From: Bacillota bacterium
GTDB taxonomy: Bacteria; Bacillota; Clostridia; Oscillospirales; Ruminococcaceae
Assembly (NCBI GenBank): GCA_029572815.1
Contig: JAKPUQ010000098.1
Location: 1-64,000 of the forward strand
Length of the DNA: 64,000 nucleotides
Direction of reading: 5' to 3'
Made by a program: the position numbers and the translations under genes
Part shown: positions 34,323 through 42,197 of the stretch, piece by piece
Layout: each line of letters begins with the position of its first letter
How positions within the stretch are numbered: position 1 is the first letter of the stretch
The notes under the pieces: generated by a model
Seen by the model: only the letters and a program-made list of their open reading frames with translations
The model's database searches: none
Told to the model about the DNA's origin: nothing

Positions 34323-35242
34323 TCAGAAGACTGTTTTTATATCCTTCTCAGAGGAAGCTGTGGAGTATTGCCAGAGACGTATTTTATTTTCGTCCGTGTA
34401 GTATTTTAATGGCATGGGCTCTGAGCTGTCGCCGCATACATCTACGATTATGAGCTTTATCTTCATTTTGTCGGGGATTATCGCTTTTATGTATACACTT
34501 ACGCTTTGTCCGGGCTTTAAGCCTTCCTTTGGCTCTGCAAGTCCTGCAAGATTTGGCGAAAGCTCTACGAATATTCCGTATTCTTCAATGGAACGAACGA
34601 TCCCGGGCACAGTCTCTCCTGTCTTGAACTGATGTGCGTTTTCTTCCCATGTACCAAGAAGCTCTTTGTGCGAAAGAAATACTCTGCCTTTTTCATTTTG
34701 TATTACTACAGCTCTGATCAGCTGACCTGTGGTGAAACGGTCGGAAGGGTGTGATATTCGTGAAACTGACATTACATCAATAGGTATGAGCGAGGGAATA
34801 CCGCAGCCAATGTCCACGAAGCTTCCGAACTGCTCAAGATGTGTGACCCGTGCTTCGATTATATCTCCTGAGGAAAGTCCGGATATGTATTCTTCAGTAC
34901 ATTGCAGCTGAGCGTCTTTTCTGGATAATACTGCGATCAGTTCATCATTAACTCCGAGAGTCAGCTCCTTAACCTTGAAACACACTATTTTGTTTACCCG
35001 TGATATAATAGCTATATCACGGGTATTTCCTTCCTTAACTCCGATAGCACCTTCCTCGCGGGGGGGATAACGCCTTTTGCACAGGGCAGCTCAACTATAA
35101 GGTCATGAGAGCTTGTGCACAGAACAGCATTTGCTTCAAGAATTATCCCTTTTTCCATAGCCTCGGCAAGTCCTTCATATGAAGAGATGAGCCTTTGATT
35201 TGTTATACTTTCAAAAATGCAGCCTTCAGGTCTGTAGTCCAT
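34323..35242 (-). pseudogene. S1-domain RNA-binding protein, split by a frame break in a G7 run
   Basis: ATG 35242 (GGAGGT upstream) begins MDYRPEGCIFES and runs through AMEKGIILEANAVLC and LPCAKGVIPP before going out of frame. In the next frame the sequence continues REEGAIGVKEGNTRDIAIIS and RVNKIVCFKVKELTLGV, then two S1 domains: IIEARVTHLEQFGSFVDIGC (about 110) and VPGIVRSIEEYGIFVELSPN (about 200). The change happens at the G7 run 35060-35066 (C7 on the coding strand); adding one C restores the frame. The intact protein would be about 306 residues, a ribosomal-protein-S1-like RNA-binding protein common in Clostridia. A start at 34985 is internal and unlikely. Confidence 0.75.
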
Positions 35243-35306
35243 ATTTATACCTCCGTAATTATAAAATCTGTGTAGTTGATTATATGATGAGATAAATGTG
35301 AATATT

Positions 35307-35663
35307 CTACTGCGCGAATCTGATATTCAGTCCTCCCATGGCATTAAGAAATGCGATGACATTATCCACAGCTGCACTGCCGCAGATAATACAAGTCGTA
35401 GTCTTTCTGTTCCTTGCGGGCTCGGGAATAATATCCTTTGATGCAGGGGACTCCATTACTGAGGTCAGGAAGTTGGTGTGAGAATTATAATAGGTCGGGA
35501 TAACAGTAAATGTTGTGCTCCGGCCAAGACGTTCTGCACGTTCTGAGAACCTGTTATAGATCATTTTTGCCGAATACACATATTCCACGCTTTCCCTTAT
35601 TCTCTTCATCGCGTATTCCGCAAGCTCGGGAGTCTCAAATTCAGCGGTAACTCTTGATATCAT
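35307..35663 (-). CDS. Hypothetical protein (118 aa)
   Basis: Not recognised with certainty. Soluble, starting MISRVTAEFETPELAEYAMKR. It has a helical N-terminus and a Ser/Thr/Tyr-rich centre (TFTVIPTYYNSHTNF). The C-terminal ICGSAAVDNVIAFLNAMGG looks like an alpha/beta end. The opening pattern (detects change over a helix, then short strands) recalls small ferredoxin-like stress proteins, but this is only an impression. It lies 64 bases upstream of the split S1 gene on the same strand. Confidence 0.65.
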   Translation of the reverse strand: MISRVTAEFETPELAEYAMKRIRESVEYVYSAKMIYNRFSERAERLGRSTTFTVIPTYYNSHTNFLTSVMESPASKDIIPEPARNRKTTTCIICGSAAVDNVIAFLNAMGGLNIRFAQ

Positions 35664-35762
35664 ATTGTAAATATCCTTTCTGTTTTTTGTATGGGTTCAA
35701 TATGTTTGATTGGGAGTTTTTATTATTTTTCACCAAAATGAAAAAAATATACTCCTAAAATA

Positions 35763-35791
35763 TTGATTTGAGAGCGTATTTAGGGTATAAT
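35763..35791 (+). promoter_or_regulatory. Promoter of DUF951-prfA-ywlC-coaE
   Basis: -35 TTGATT (35763-35768), 17-base spacer and -10 TATAAT (35786-35791). The leader begins with an AT-rich hairpin TGAAAAAT/ATTTTTCA (35791-35811) and a T-run, a possible weak attenuator. Confidence 0.75.
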
Positions 35792-35836
35792 GAAAAATGT
35801 ACGATTTTTCATTTTTTGCGGAAGGGGGATACTGCT

Positions 35837-36025
35837 TTGGATATCAGACCGGGCGATGTGCTTACTATGAAAAAAAATCATCCCTGTGGTGGAAACGAAA
35901 TGTTTGTGATCCGCTCAGGAATGGACTTCAGGCTCAGATGTATGAAGTGTGCGAGAGAATTCATGGTTGCCCGAAACAAGATAGAGAAGAGTATCCGAAC
36001 CGTAAAACACGCTGATGAAGGTTAG
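35837..36025 (+). CDS. DUF951 small protein
   Basis: 62 residues from TTG 35837; GAAGGGGG at 35821-35828 sets this start, and it yields MDIRPGDVLTMKKNHPCGG, the exact family beginning. Cys residues in HPCGG and RCMKCAREF form a likely metal-binding pair, as in the family (YyzM-like). Function is unknown; it is usually encoded near ychF, parB or prfA. Here it precedes prfA by 49 bases in the same transcript. Confidence 0.85.
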   Translation: MDIRPGDVLTMKKNHPCGGNEMFVIRSGMDFRLRCMKCAREFMVARNKIEKSIRTVKHADEG

Positions 36026-36074
36026 CTGACTGCAACATATTCTGTAATATTTTTAGCATTAAGGAGAATACCCA

Positions 36075-37148
36075 ATGTTTGAAAAGCTTGCATTAATGGA
36101 GCAGAAGTATAACGAGATAAGCGAAAGGCTTGCTGACCCCGAAGTCATCAGTGACAATAAGCTGTATGCACAGCTTATGAAGGAGTTTAAAAATCTTACT
36201 CCCATCATTGAGAAATACAGGGAATACAAAAAAGCACAGGCGTCCTTTGATGAAGCTAAGGAGCTTCTGGAAGGCGGCGGGCTGGACAAGGAATTCAAGG
36301 AAATGGCTCAGGCTGAGTACGATGAGTCAAGAGAGTCCATAGAGAGCACGACTCAGGAGTTGAAAGTTCTGCTTCTTCCCAAGGATCCCAACGATGATAA
36401 GAACGTAATAATTGAGATAAGAGGCGGTGCAGGCGGCGAGGAGGCTTCTCTCTTTGCCAATTCACTGTACCGTATGTATACAATGTATGCGGAAGCCAAC
36501 GGCTGGAAGCAGGAGGTGCTCAGTGCCAATCCTACCGAGCTGGGAGGTTTCAAGGAGATCAGCTTCTCTATTGAGGGCGAGGGTGCTTATTCACGCCTTA
36601 AATATGAGAGCGGTGTCCACCGCGTACAGCGCGTTCCCGAGACTGAGTCACAGGGACGCATCCACACCTCGACAGTTACCGTGGCAGTCCTTGTCGAAGC
36701 AGACGAGGTCGAGCTTGAAATAAATCCCACGGATCTGAAAATAGACTATTTCCGCGCAAGCGGTGCAGGCGGACAGCATATAAATAAAACAGAGTCCGCT
36801 GTAAGAATAACATATCTGCCCACCAATGTTGTGGTGGAGTGTCAGGACGAAAGAAGCCAGCATAAGAACAAAGATAAAGCAATGAAAATTCTGCGCTCAA
36901 GGATCTACGAAGCTATGCAGGAGGAGCACGACGCTAAGATCGCATCGGAGAGAAAAATGCAGGTCGGTACAGGAGACCGCTCCGAGAGGATCAGGACTTA
37001 CAATTATCCGCAGGGACGTCTTACGGATCACCGTATAGGTCTGACTATATACAGACTCGAGGATATCCTTAACGGAAATCTTGATGAAGTATTTGATGCG
37101 CTTGCTACTGCCGATCAGGCTGCCAAGCTCGCAAATCAGGAAGCGTAG
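36075..37148 (+). CDS. prfA: Peptide chain release factor 1
   Basis: 357 residues. GGQ motif in [17 protein letters not shown] near 226-242, [12 protein letters not shown] before it, and the stop-codon recognition region containing the anticodon-like tripeptide (ETESQGR/TPxT equivalent). The C-terminal [20 protein letters not shown] is canonical. It releases peptides at UAA and UAG. The prmC methylase that usually follows and modifies the GGQ Gln is absent; ywlC comes 5 bases later. Confidence 0.95.
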   Translation: MFEKLALMEQKYNEISERLADPEVISDNKLYAQLMKEFKNLTPIIEKYREYKKAQASFDEAKELLEGGGLDKEFKEMAQAEYDESRESIESTTQELKVLLLPKDPNDDKNVIIEIRGGAGGEEASLFANSLYRMYTMYAEANGWKQEVLSANPTELGGFKEISFSIEGEGAYSRLKYESGVHRVQRVPETESQGRIHTSTVTVAVLVEADEVELEINPTDLKIDYFRASGAGGQHINKTESAVRITYLPTNVVVECQDERSQHKNKDKAMKILRSRIYEAMQEEHDAKIASERKMQVGTGDRSERIRTYNYPQGRLTDHRIGLTIYRLEDILNGNLDEVFDALATADQAAKLANQEA

Positions 37149-37153
37149 TTTTT

Positions 37154-38167
37154 ATGGATACAGTTTTACTTAGCGACAGGAAATCAGATCTTATAAAGGC
37201 GGCTGAGTTTATAAAAACCGGCGAGATAGTAGGTATACCTACTGAGACTGTCTACGGTCTCGGAGCTGATGCTTCCAATGAGGAGGCTGTGGCAATGGTA
37301 TTCCGGGCTAAAGGCAGACCTGCCGACAATCCGCTCATAGTACATCTGGCTGATTTTTCTCAGGCTGTGAACTATACAAGTTCTATCCCCAGGCTTGCCT
37401 ACAAGCTTGCTGAGAGATTTTGCCCCGGACCGCTGACAATGGTGCTTCCAAAGAATGACAGGATCCCCATGATAACCTCAGGGGGGCTTGACACCGTCGG
37501 AATAAGAGTTCCTTCACACCCTGTAATGCACAGGATAATTGAGCTCTCAGGCTGTCCCATTGCTGCTCCTTCAGCCAATACCTCGGGCTATCCCAGCCCT
37601 ACATCGGCTTCTCACGTTATGCGAGACATGAACGGAAAGATAGCGGCTGTAGTCGATGGTGGAAGCTCGGAATACGGCGTTGAATCCACGGTTATCTCAA
37701 TTGAAGGAGAGAATTCCGTAAGGATACTCCGCCCGGGATGTGTCACAAAGGAGATGCTTTCCGAGGTCTGCGACGAGGTCATTATCGACCATGCTATCCT
37801 TCATGAGCTTGAGGCTGGACAGAAGGCAGCTTCTCCGGGAATGAAGTACAAGCATTATTCGCCCAGAGCCGATATAATCATGGTAGAAGGCAACCTCAGC
37901 AGTTTTATTTCTTACGTTGGCGAAAAATACGGTGACGGCGTATATTCCCTTATTTTTGACACTGACAGGGATAATTTCCCTTACAGATATATGACCTACG
38001 GCAAAGACAGCTCCGAGCAGGCACATCTGCTTTTCCAGCGTCTTCGCGAGCTTGATGACATAGGTGCAGAGAAGGTCTATGTTCGTGCTCCCAGTCCCGA
38101 GGGAGTAGGACTTGCAGTATATAACCGCCTTATCAGGGCGGCAGGATTCGAGGTGATAAGGATATGA
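37154..38167 (+). CDS. ywlC: Threonylcarbamoyl-AMP synthase (Sua5/YwlC type)
   Basis: 337 residues, two-domain Sua5 type. The YrdC domain (1-200) has GIPTETVYGLGADA, FRAKGRPADNPLIVH, SANTSGYPSPT and the KxR/SxN nucleotide site. The linker SPGMKYKHYSPRA leads into the C-terminal Sua5 domain. It makes TC-AMP from Thr, bicarbonate and ATP for tRNA t6A37. Its stop overlaps the coaE start by four bases (ATGA). Confidence 0.94.
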   Translation: MDTVLLSDRKSDLIKAAEFIKTGEIVGIPTETVYGLGADASNEEAVAMVFRAKGRPADNPLIVHLADFSQAVNYTSSIPRLAYKLAERFCPGPLTMVLPKNDRIPMITSGGLDTVGIRVPSHPVMHRIIELSGCPIAAPSANTSGYPSPTSASHVMRDMNGKIAAVVDGGSSEYGVESTVISIEGENSVRILRPGCVTKEMLSEVCDEVIIDHAILHELEAGQKAASPGMKYKHYSPRADIIMVEGNLSSFISYVGEKYGDGVYSLIFDTDRDNFPYRYMTYGKDSSEQAHLLFQRLRELDDIGAEKVYVRAPSPEGVGLAVYNRLIRAAGFEVIRI

Positions 38168-38835
38168 ACAGTCTCAACGGAGTCATGGTAGTCGGGCTTA
38201 CAGGTCAGACTGGGGCAGGCAAGAGCACAGTCTCAAAGATATTTGCCTCAAATGGCTTTGCAGTCATCGACGCTGATCAGGTCGCAAGAAAGATCGTTGA
38301 GAAGGGGACTAAATGTCTTGACGAAATAGCTGATTTCTTCGGCTCTCAGGTCATCAACGAGGACGGTACTCTTAACCGCAAGGCTCTTGCAGGCATTGTT
38401 TTCTCAGACAAGTCTAAGCTTGAGATGCTCAATACTATCTCATATCCTTATATAACAGGCGAGATCCTTCGTCAGATCAGAGTTCACTCCATGAAGGGGG
38501 AGAAGCTCATTCTTCTTGATGCTCCCACACTTTTTGAGAGCAGAGCCGATGATTTCTGCGAGATAATCATATCTGTTCTTGCAGATGCTGATATACGCGA
38601 AAAGCGTATCATCTCACGCGACGGTCTTACCGCAGATCAGGCGAGAAAACGAATGAATTCCCAGCTTAATGAGGAGTTTTTCCGCAGCCATTCGGATTAC
38701 ATAATCCACAACAACGGAAATCTCGATACTGTAAACGGTATTTCCTGGGAAGTTTCGGGAAAGATCAGGGAGCTCTTCAAAAGCAAGCAGGCTCCTGTGC
38801 AGTATAGTAACTCAGCCGATATGGCTGTGCTATAA
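38164..38835 (+). CDS. coaE: Dephospho-CoA kinase
   Basis: 223 residues. P-loop GLTGQTGAGKST near 10-21, VIDADQVARKIV, LLDAPTLFES and the LID region (REKRIISRDGLTADQARKRM). It catalyses the final phosphorylation of CoA biosynthesis. It has a family-like length with a short unconserved C-terminal tail. The operon ends at the hairpin 38846-38887. Confidence 0.95.
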   Translation: MNSLNGVMVVGLTGQTGAGKSTVSKIFASNGFAVIDADQVARKIVEKGTKCLDEIADFFGSQVINEDGTLNRKALAGIVFSDKSKLEMLNTISYPYITGEILRQIRVHSMKGEKLILLDAPTLFESRADDFCEIIISVLADADIREKRIISRDGLTADQARKRMNSQLNEEFFRSHSDYIIHNNGNLDTVNGISWEVSGKIRELFKSKQAPVQYSNSADMAVL

Positions 38836-38845
38836 ATCAATATCC

Positions 38846-38887
38846 ATAGTCAACGTCGGAGCATCTATGACGTTGACTATTAATTTT
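38846..38887 (+). terminator. Hairpin after coaE
   Basis: ATAGTCAACGTC/GACGTTGACTAT, 12-bp perfect stem, 11-base loop, followed by TAATTTT. The tail is weak, so partial read-through into the aminopeptidase gene is possible. Confidence 0.6.
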
Positions 38888-38909
38888 CTGCGAAAGGAGA
38901 ATACAATTA

Positions 38910-40313
38910 ATGGCAGAAAAAAAGGACTCAGCAAAGAAGCTCAAAGAAAAGCTCCTTATGCAGCGTAAAAACGCTTATCATCGCATTTCTGACAAGGATC
39001 TCAAAGCTTGTGACAAGTTCTGTGAAGGCTATAAGGACTTCATGAACAAGGCGAAGATCGAGCGTGAAGCAGTTATCTATTCTATTGACCTTCTCAAGAA
39101 GAAGGGATTTGTAGAATACAAGGAAGGTATGAAGCTGAAGGCAGGAGACAAAGTTTACCGCAATAACCGCGGCAAAGCTGTTCTTGCAGCAATAATCGGT
39201 ACATCCCCCATTACAGAAGGTGTAAGGCTCTGTGCAGCTCATATCGACTCACCCAGACTTGATCTGAAGCAGAATCCTCTCTATGAGGACACTGAGATGG
39301 CTCTTTTCAAGACCCATTATTACGGAGGCATCAAGAAGTATCAGTGGACTACCATTCCTCTTGCTCTTCACGGTGTTATCATCAAGTCTGACGGAACAAG
39401 CATCCCCGTAAATATCGGCGAGGACGAAAAGGATCCCGTATTTGTGGTTACAGACCTTCTTCCTCATTTGGCGGCTGCTCAGATGCAGAAGCCTATGGGC
39501 AAGGGCATAACTGGCGAGCAGTTGAATATCGTTATCGGCTCCCGTCCCTTTAAGGACGATGAGGAGAGCGGCTCAGTAAAGCTTGCTATTATGAACATAC
39601 TCTTCGAGAAGTACGGTATCACTGAGGCAGATTTCATTTCCTCCGAGCTTGAAGCGGTTCCCGCGTTCAAGGCAAAGGATATCGGCTTTGACAGAAGCAT
39701 GATCGGCGCATATGGTCACGATGACAAGGTTTGCGCATACACAGCACTTATGGCTACAGCTGAGTGCAAGAAGCCCAAGCATACCGTTGTAACAGTCCTT
39801 ACCGATAAGGAGGAGACAGGAAGTGACGGCAATACAGGCCTTCGTTCTGCATACCTGGAGTACTTTGTCGCTGATATTGCAGAGGCTCTCGGCTCAGATG
39901 CAAGAACAGTCCTCTCGGCTTCCGAGTGCCTTTCCGCAGATGTAAATGCTGCATATGATCCCACATTCCCTGAGGTTAATGAGCGCAACAACAGTGCATA
40001 TATCAATCACGGTGTAGTTGTTACCAAGTACACAGGTGCAAGGGGCAAGGCTGGCACATCAGACGCCTCCGCAGAGTTCACAGGACGTATCAGACGCCTT
40101 ATGGACGCTAAGGACGTAATCTGGCAGACAGGTGAGCTTGGCAAGGTAGACGAAGGCGGCGGCGGTACAGTTGCTGCATACATTGCAAATCTCAATGTTG
40201 ATACTATAGACTTGGGAGTACCCGTGCTCTCAATGCACGCTCCTTATGAGATAGTTTCAAAGGTAGATACCTACATGGCTTTCAAGGCATTTGAGGTATT
40301 CATGGCTGACTAA
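38910..40313 (+). CDS. M18-family metalloaminopeptidase
   Basis: 467 residues. The dinuclear zinc site is readable: AAHIDSPRLD (His, about 110), GHDDKVCAYTAL (Asp, about 272), TDKEETGSDG (Glu-Glu, about 299), SADVNAA (Asp) and LSMHAPYEI (His, about 445). Clostridial M18 enzymes are cytosolic aminopeptidases favouring acidic or neutral N-termini and form dodecamers. AAGGAG precedes ATG 38910. It is followed by a strong terminator. Confidence 0.93.
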   Translation: MAEKKDSAKKLKEKLLMQRKNAYHRISDKDLKACDKFCEGYKDFMNKAKIEREAVIYSIDLLKKKGFVEYKEGMKLKAGDKVYRNNRGKAVLAAIIGTSPITEGVRLCAAHIDSPRLDLKQNPLYEDTEMALFKTHYYGGIKKYQWTTIPLALHGVIIKSDGTSIPVNIGEDEKDPVFVVTDLLPHLAAAQMQKPMGKGITGEQLNIVIGSRPFKDDEESGSVKLAIMNILFEKYGITEADFISSELEAVPAFKAKDIGFDRSMIGAYGHDDKVCAYTALMATAECKKPKHTVVTVLTDKEETGSDGNTGLRSAYLEYFVADIAEALGSDARTVLSASECLSADVNAAYDPTFPEVNERNNSAYINHGVVVTKYTGARGKAGTSDASAEFTGRIRRLMDAKDVIWQTGELGKVDEGGGGTVAAYIANLNVDTIDLGVPVLSMHAPYEIVSKVDTYMAFKAFEVFMAD

Positions 40314-40332
40314 GCCTATTATTACGAAAATA

Positions 40333-40372
40333 AGCCATAGTGTTTCATTATAAGTGAACACTATGGCTTTTC
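40333..40372 (+). terminator. Terminator after the aminopeptidase
   Basis: AGCCATAGTGTT/AACACTATGGCT, 12-bp stem, T-run. Confidence 0.85.
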
Positions 40373-40374
40373 TG

Positions 40375-40403
40375 TTGACATGGTTTGATTTATAATGTAT
40401 AAT
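40375..40403 (+). promoter_or_regulatory. Perfect consensus promoter of the GNAT gene
   Basis: TTGACA (40375-40380), 17-base spacer and TATAAT (40398-40403). Confidence 0.9.
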
Positions 40404-40431
40404 TGATACAACACTACTATTTACGGAGAGA

Positions 40432-40896
40432 ATGATGAAAAGCTTTAATGTATATGAAATGGAATTCAGGGGAGAAGCATCAGCTCCGCCTGATATAAGT
40501 CTTATCCGATTCAGCGAGGAATATTATCCTCAGTATGAGCAAATATACAACGAATGCTTCTATGAAATGAGGAAGGCGCTTGATGTAAAGCCATATGATT
40601 TTTATAATGACATATCTCAGCTGAAAGAAAAAGCAGAACACATATATCTTTTATTCGATGGCAATACGATCATAGGCAGCGTAGGCTGCTTTGGTACAGT
40701 GATCGATGATTTTATAGTCAACAGTGCATATCAAGGCAGAGGATACGGAAGGAAGCTTCTGCTGTGGGCAATAAATCATATACGAAGTTATACGGAAAAG
40801 CCGATAACCCTGACTGTCGCCCAATGGAACAGTAGAGCAGTGCAGCTGTATGAAAGCACGGGATTTGTGATAATAAAGATAAGGACAATTACTTAA
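40432..40896 (+). CDS. GNAT-family N-acetyltransferase
   Basis: 154 residues; two ATGs in tandem (40432, 40435), either usable behind GGAGAG. The GNAT fold is shown by DDFIVNSAYQGRGYGRKLL (acetyl-CoA pyrophosphate loop Q/RxxGxG/A near 102-108), LTVAQWNSRAVQLYESTGF (motif B). Substrate unknown. Single-gene transcript. Confidence 0.88.
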   Translation: MMKSFNVYEMEFRGEASAPPDISLIRFSEEYYPQYEQIYNECFYEMRKALDVKPYDFYNDISQLKEKAEHIYLLFDGNTIIGSVGCFGTVIDDFIVNSAYQGRGYGRKLLLWAINHIRSYTEKPITLTVAQWNSRAVQLYESTGFVIIKIRTIT

Positions 40897-41002
40897 TGAT
40901 AACATTATGAAGAAAAATCGAAGTAAATATTAATGAAATGTAAATTGCTTACTTAAATAATCGATAATAAATATTACATATAAAGGAATTAAATTTTTAT
41001 AT

Positions 41003-41031
41003 TTGCATTAAATAGCACCTTATGCTATAAT
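41003..41031 (+). promoter_or_regulatory. Promoter of candidate small RNA
   Basis: -35 TTGCAT (41003-41008), 17-base spacer and -10 TATAAT (41026-41031) in an otherwise gene-free interval. Confidence 0.75.
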
Positions 41032-41036
41032 AATTT

Positions 41037-41127
41037 ATGGAAAGTCATTCTTTCATAAATGACAATCTCATATCCCCTTATTAAGAATGAGAACCTCCCC
41101 CCCTAATGGCTCTCATTCTTTTTTTCG
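41037..41127 (+). ncRNA. Candidate small regulatory RNA with C-rich terminator loop
   Basis: About 90 bases between a good promoter and a good terminator, with no ribosome site. A 5' hairpin (ATTTATG-AAAG with CTTT-CATAAAT, 41033-41060, partly before the likely first base) is followed by a single-stranded CCCC patch (41074-41077). The terminator stem AAGAATGAGA/TCTCATTCTT (41083-41092 with 41111-41120) ends in seven Ts. Its 18-base loop contains CCTCCCCCCC, complementary to G-rich Shine-Dalgarno sequences. Such C-rich loops are the targeting sites of Firmicutes sRNAs like RoxS/RsaE; resemblance is of type only. A 15-codon ATG frame inside has no ribosome site. Confidence 0.55.
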
Positions 41128-41130
41128 CCA

Positions 41131-41170
41131 AAAAAGCCCCGATCAAAGACGGAAAGCCGTCTGATCGGGG
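41131..41170 (-). terminator. Terminator of the LysR-type gene
   Basis: Minus strand: CCCCGATCA-GACGG pairs with CCGTC-TTTGATCGGGG around a short loop, then TTTTTT. Confidence 0.85.
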
Positions 41171-41175
41171 TATAA

Positions 41176-42113
41176 TTATATTTCAAGTCCTTCAACTTTA
41201 TCAGCATATTCATAAACTGCTCTTATACAGTCAGCAATGAGTGTACTGTTTTCACTTGCCTTACGATAGATTATCATATCTCTGTTAAGGTTATTTGCAT
41301 ATGAACATTTTCTTGTGACCAGGTCATTGTACTTCAGTACCTTCTGCGACATGGGCGGAACCCACATATAGGAGTTCTTAACAGTCTTGAGCATACTTAC
41401 CTGTGTACCTCTGTCATAGATGAAAATACGCTTTGTGGAACGCTTGTCATCATAGTCCTGGTTGATCGAGGCTCTTCTCATCATTTCCGGCTCGTCATCA
41501 CCGTGGATTATCTCAGGATAATCAAACAGAAGCTCATAGGGGATATCCTCATATTTAGCAAGAGGGTGATTCATTCCCATGACGATCTGGAGAGGGAATT
41601 CCATTACGGTGCGTCCAACGAGGTTACGGGCTTTGAGACGGCTTTCGATCATTTCTGCATAAGTGCTTGGTATCCTGATAAAACCGATATCATATTTGCC
41701 GGCGCAAATATCTTCCATGACCTTGGCGGTACTTGTCTCCATTACGTGAACCTCGATCTTATCGGTCCTTTCAGAGTAGTCGCTGATGAGCTTGCCCATT
41801 GCAGATGTAGCGTAGGTGGAACGTGCGGCTGCAACCTTTAGCTTAAGCTCATTATCGGGAGTCTGAGCATAGTCTCTCTCGAGGCTCTGCATTTCATCAA
41901 CGATAGTCTGAGCTCTTGCAAGGAATTCTTCTCCCTCGGGAGTAAGTATCATGCCGTTGGGAGAACGGTTGAAGATCTGTATGCCAAGTGAAGCTTCGAG
42001 TTCTTTAAGTGCAATACTGATATTAGGCTGAGCCTGATACAGTTTTTTGCTGCCTTAGTGATACTACCTTCTCTGGCTACAGCGATTACATATTCGAGCT
42101 GCTGAATTTTCAT
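41176..42113 (-). pseudogene. LysR-family transcriptional regulator, frameshifted in the HTH
   Basis: ATG 42113 begins MKIQQLEYVIAVAREGSITK, a classic LysR winged-HTH start. The frame breaks after ITKAAKN and continues in another frame as LYQAQPNISIALKELEASLG, followed by the linker helix and effector domain (FLARAQTIVDEMQSLERDY; LKLKVAAARSTYA). The break is at the T6 run 42043-42048 (A6 on the coding strand); a seventh A rejoins AAKK to LYQAQPN exactly. The whole protein would be about 312 residues. The ligand is unknown. An internal start at 41952 would lack the DNA-binding domain. Confidence 0.8.
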
Positions 42114-42154
42114 AAAACATCCTACCTTTATCCTTTGTCATTTTTGTGCTTAAT

Positions 42155-42183
42155 ATTATATCACTTTTTAGCTGAAAAATCAA
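42155..42183 (-). promoter_or_regulatory. Promoter of the LysR-type gene
   Basis: Minus strand: -35 TTGATT (42178-42183), 17-base spacer and -10 TATAAT (42155-42160), just past the helicase stop codon. Confidence 0.8.
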
Positions 42184-42197
42184 GGCATATTTTGCGA

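Noticed and set aside
34323-34985. Intact short S1 protein starting at 34985
   Set aside because: The codons upstream of 34985 continue the conserved protein in frame, so it is the C-terminal part of a split gene.
41037-41084. 15-codon ATG frame inside the candidate small RNA
   Set aside because: It begins at about the first transcribed base and has no ribosome site; not supported as a peptide.
40900-41175. Riboswitch in front of a gene
   Set aside because: The structured RNA ends in its own terminator and the next gene is on the opposite strand, so it is not a leader.
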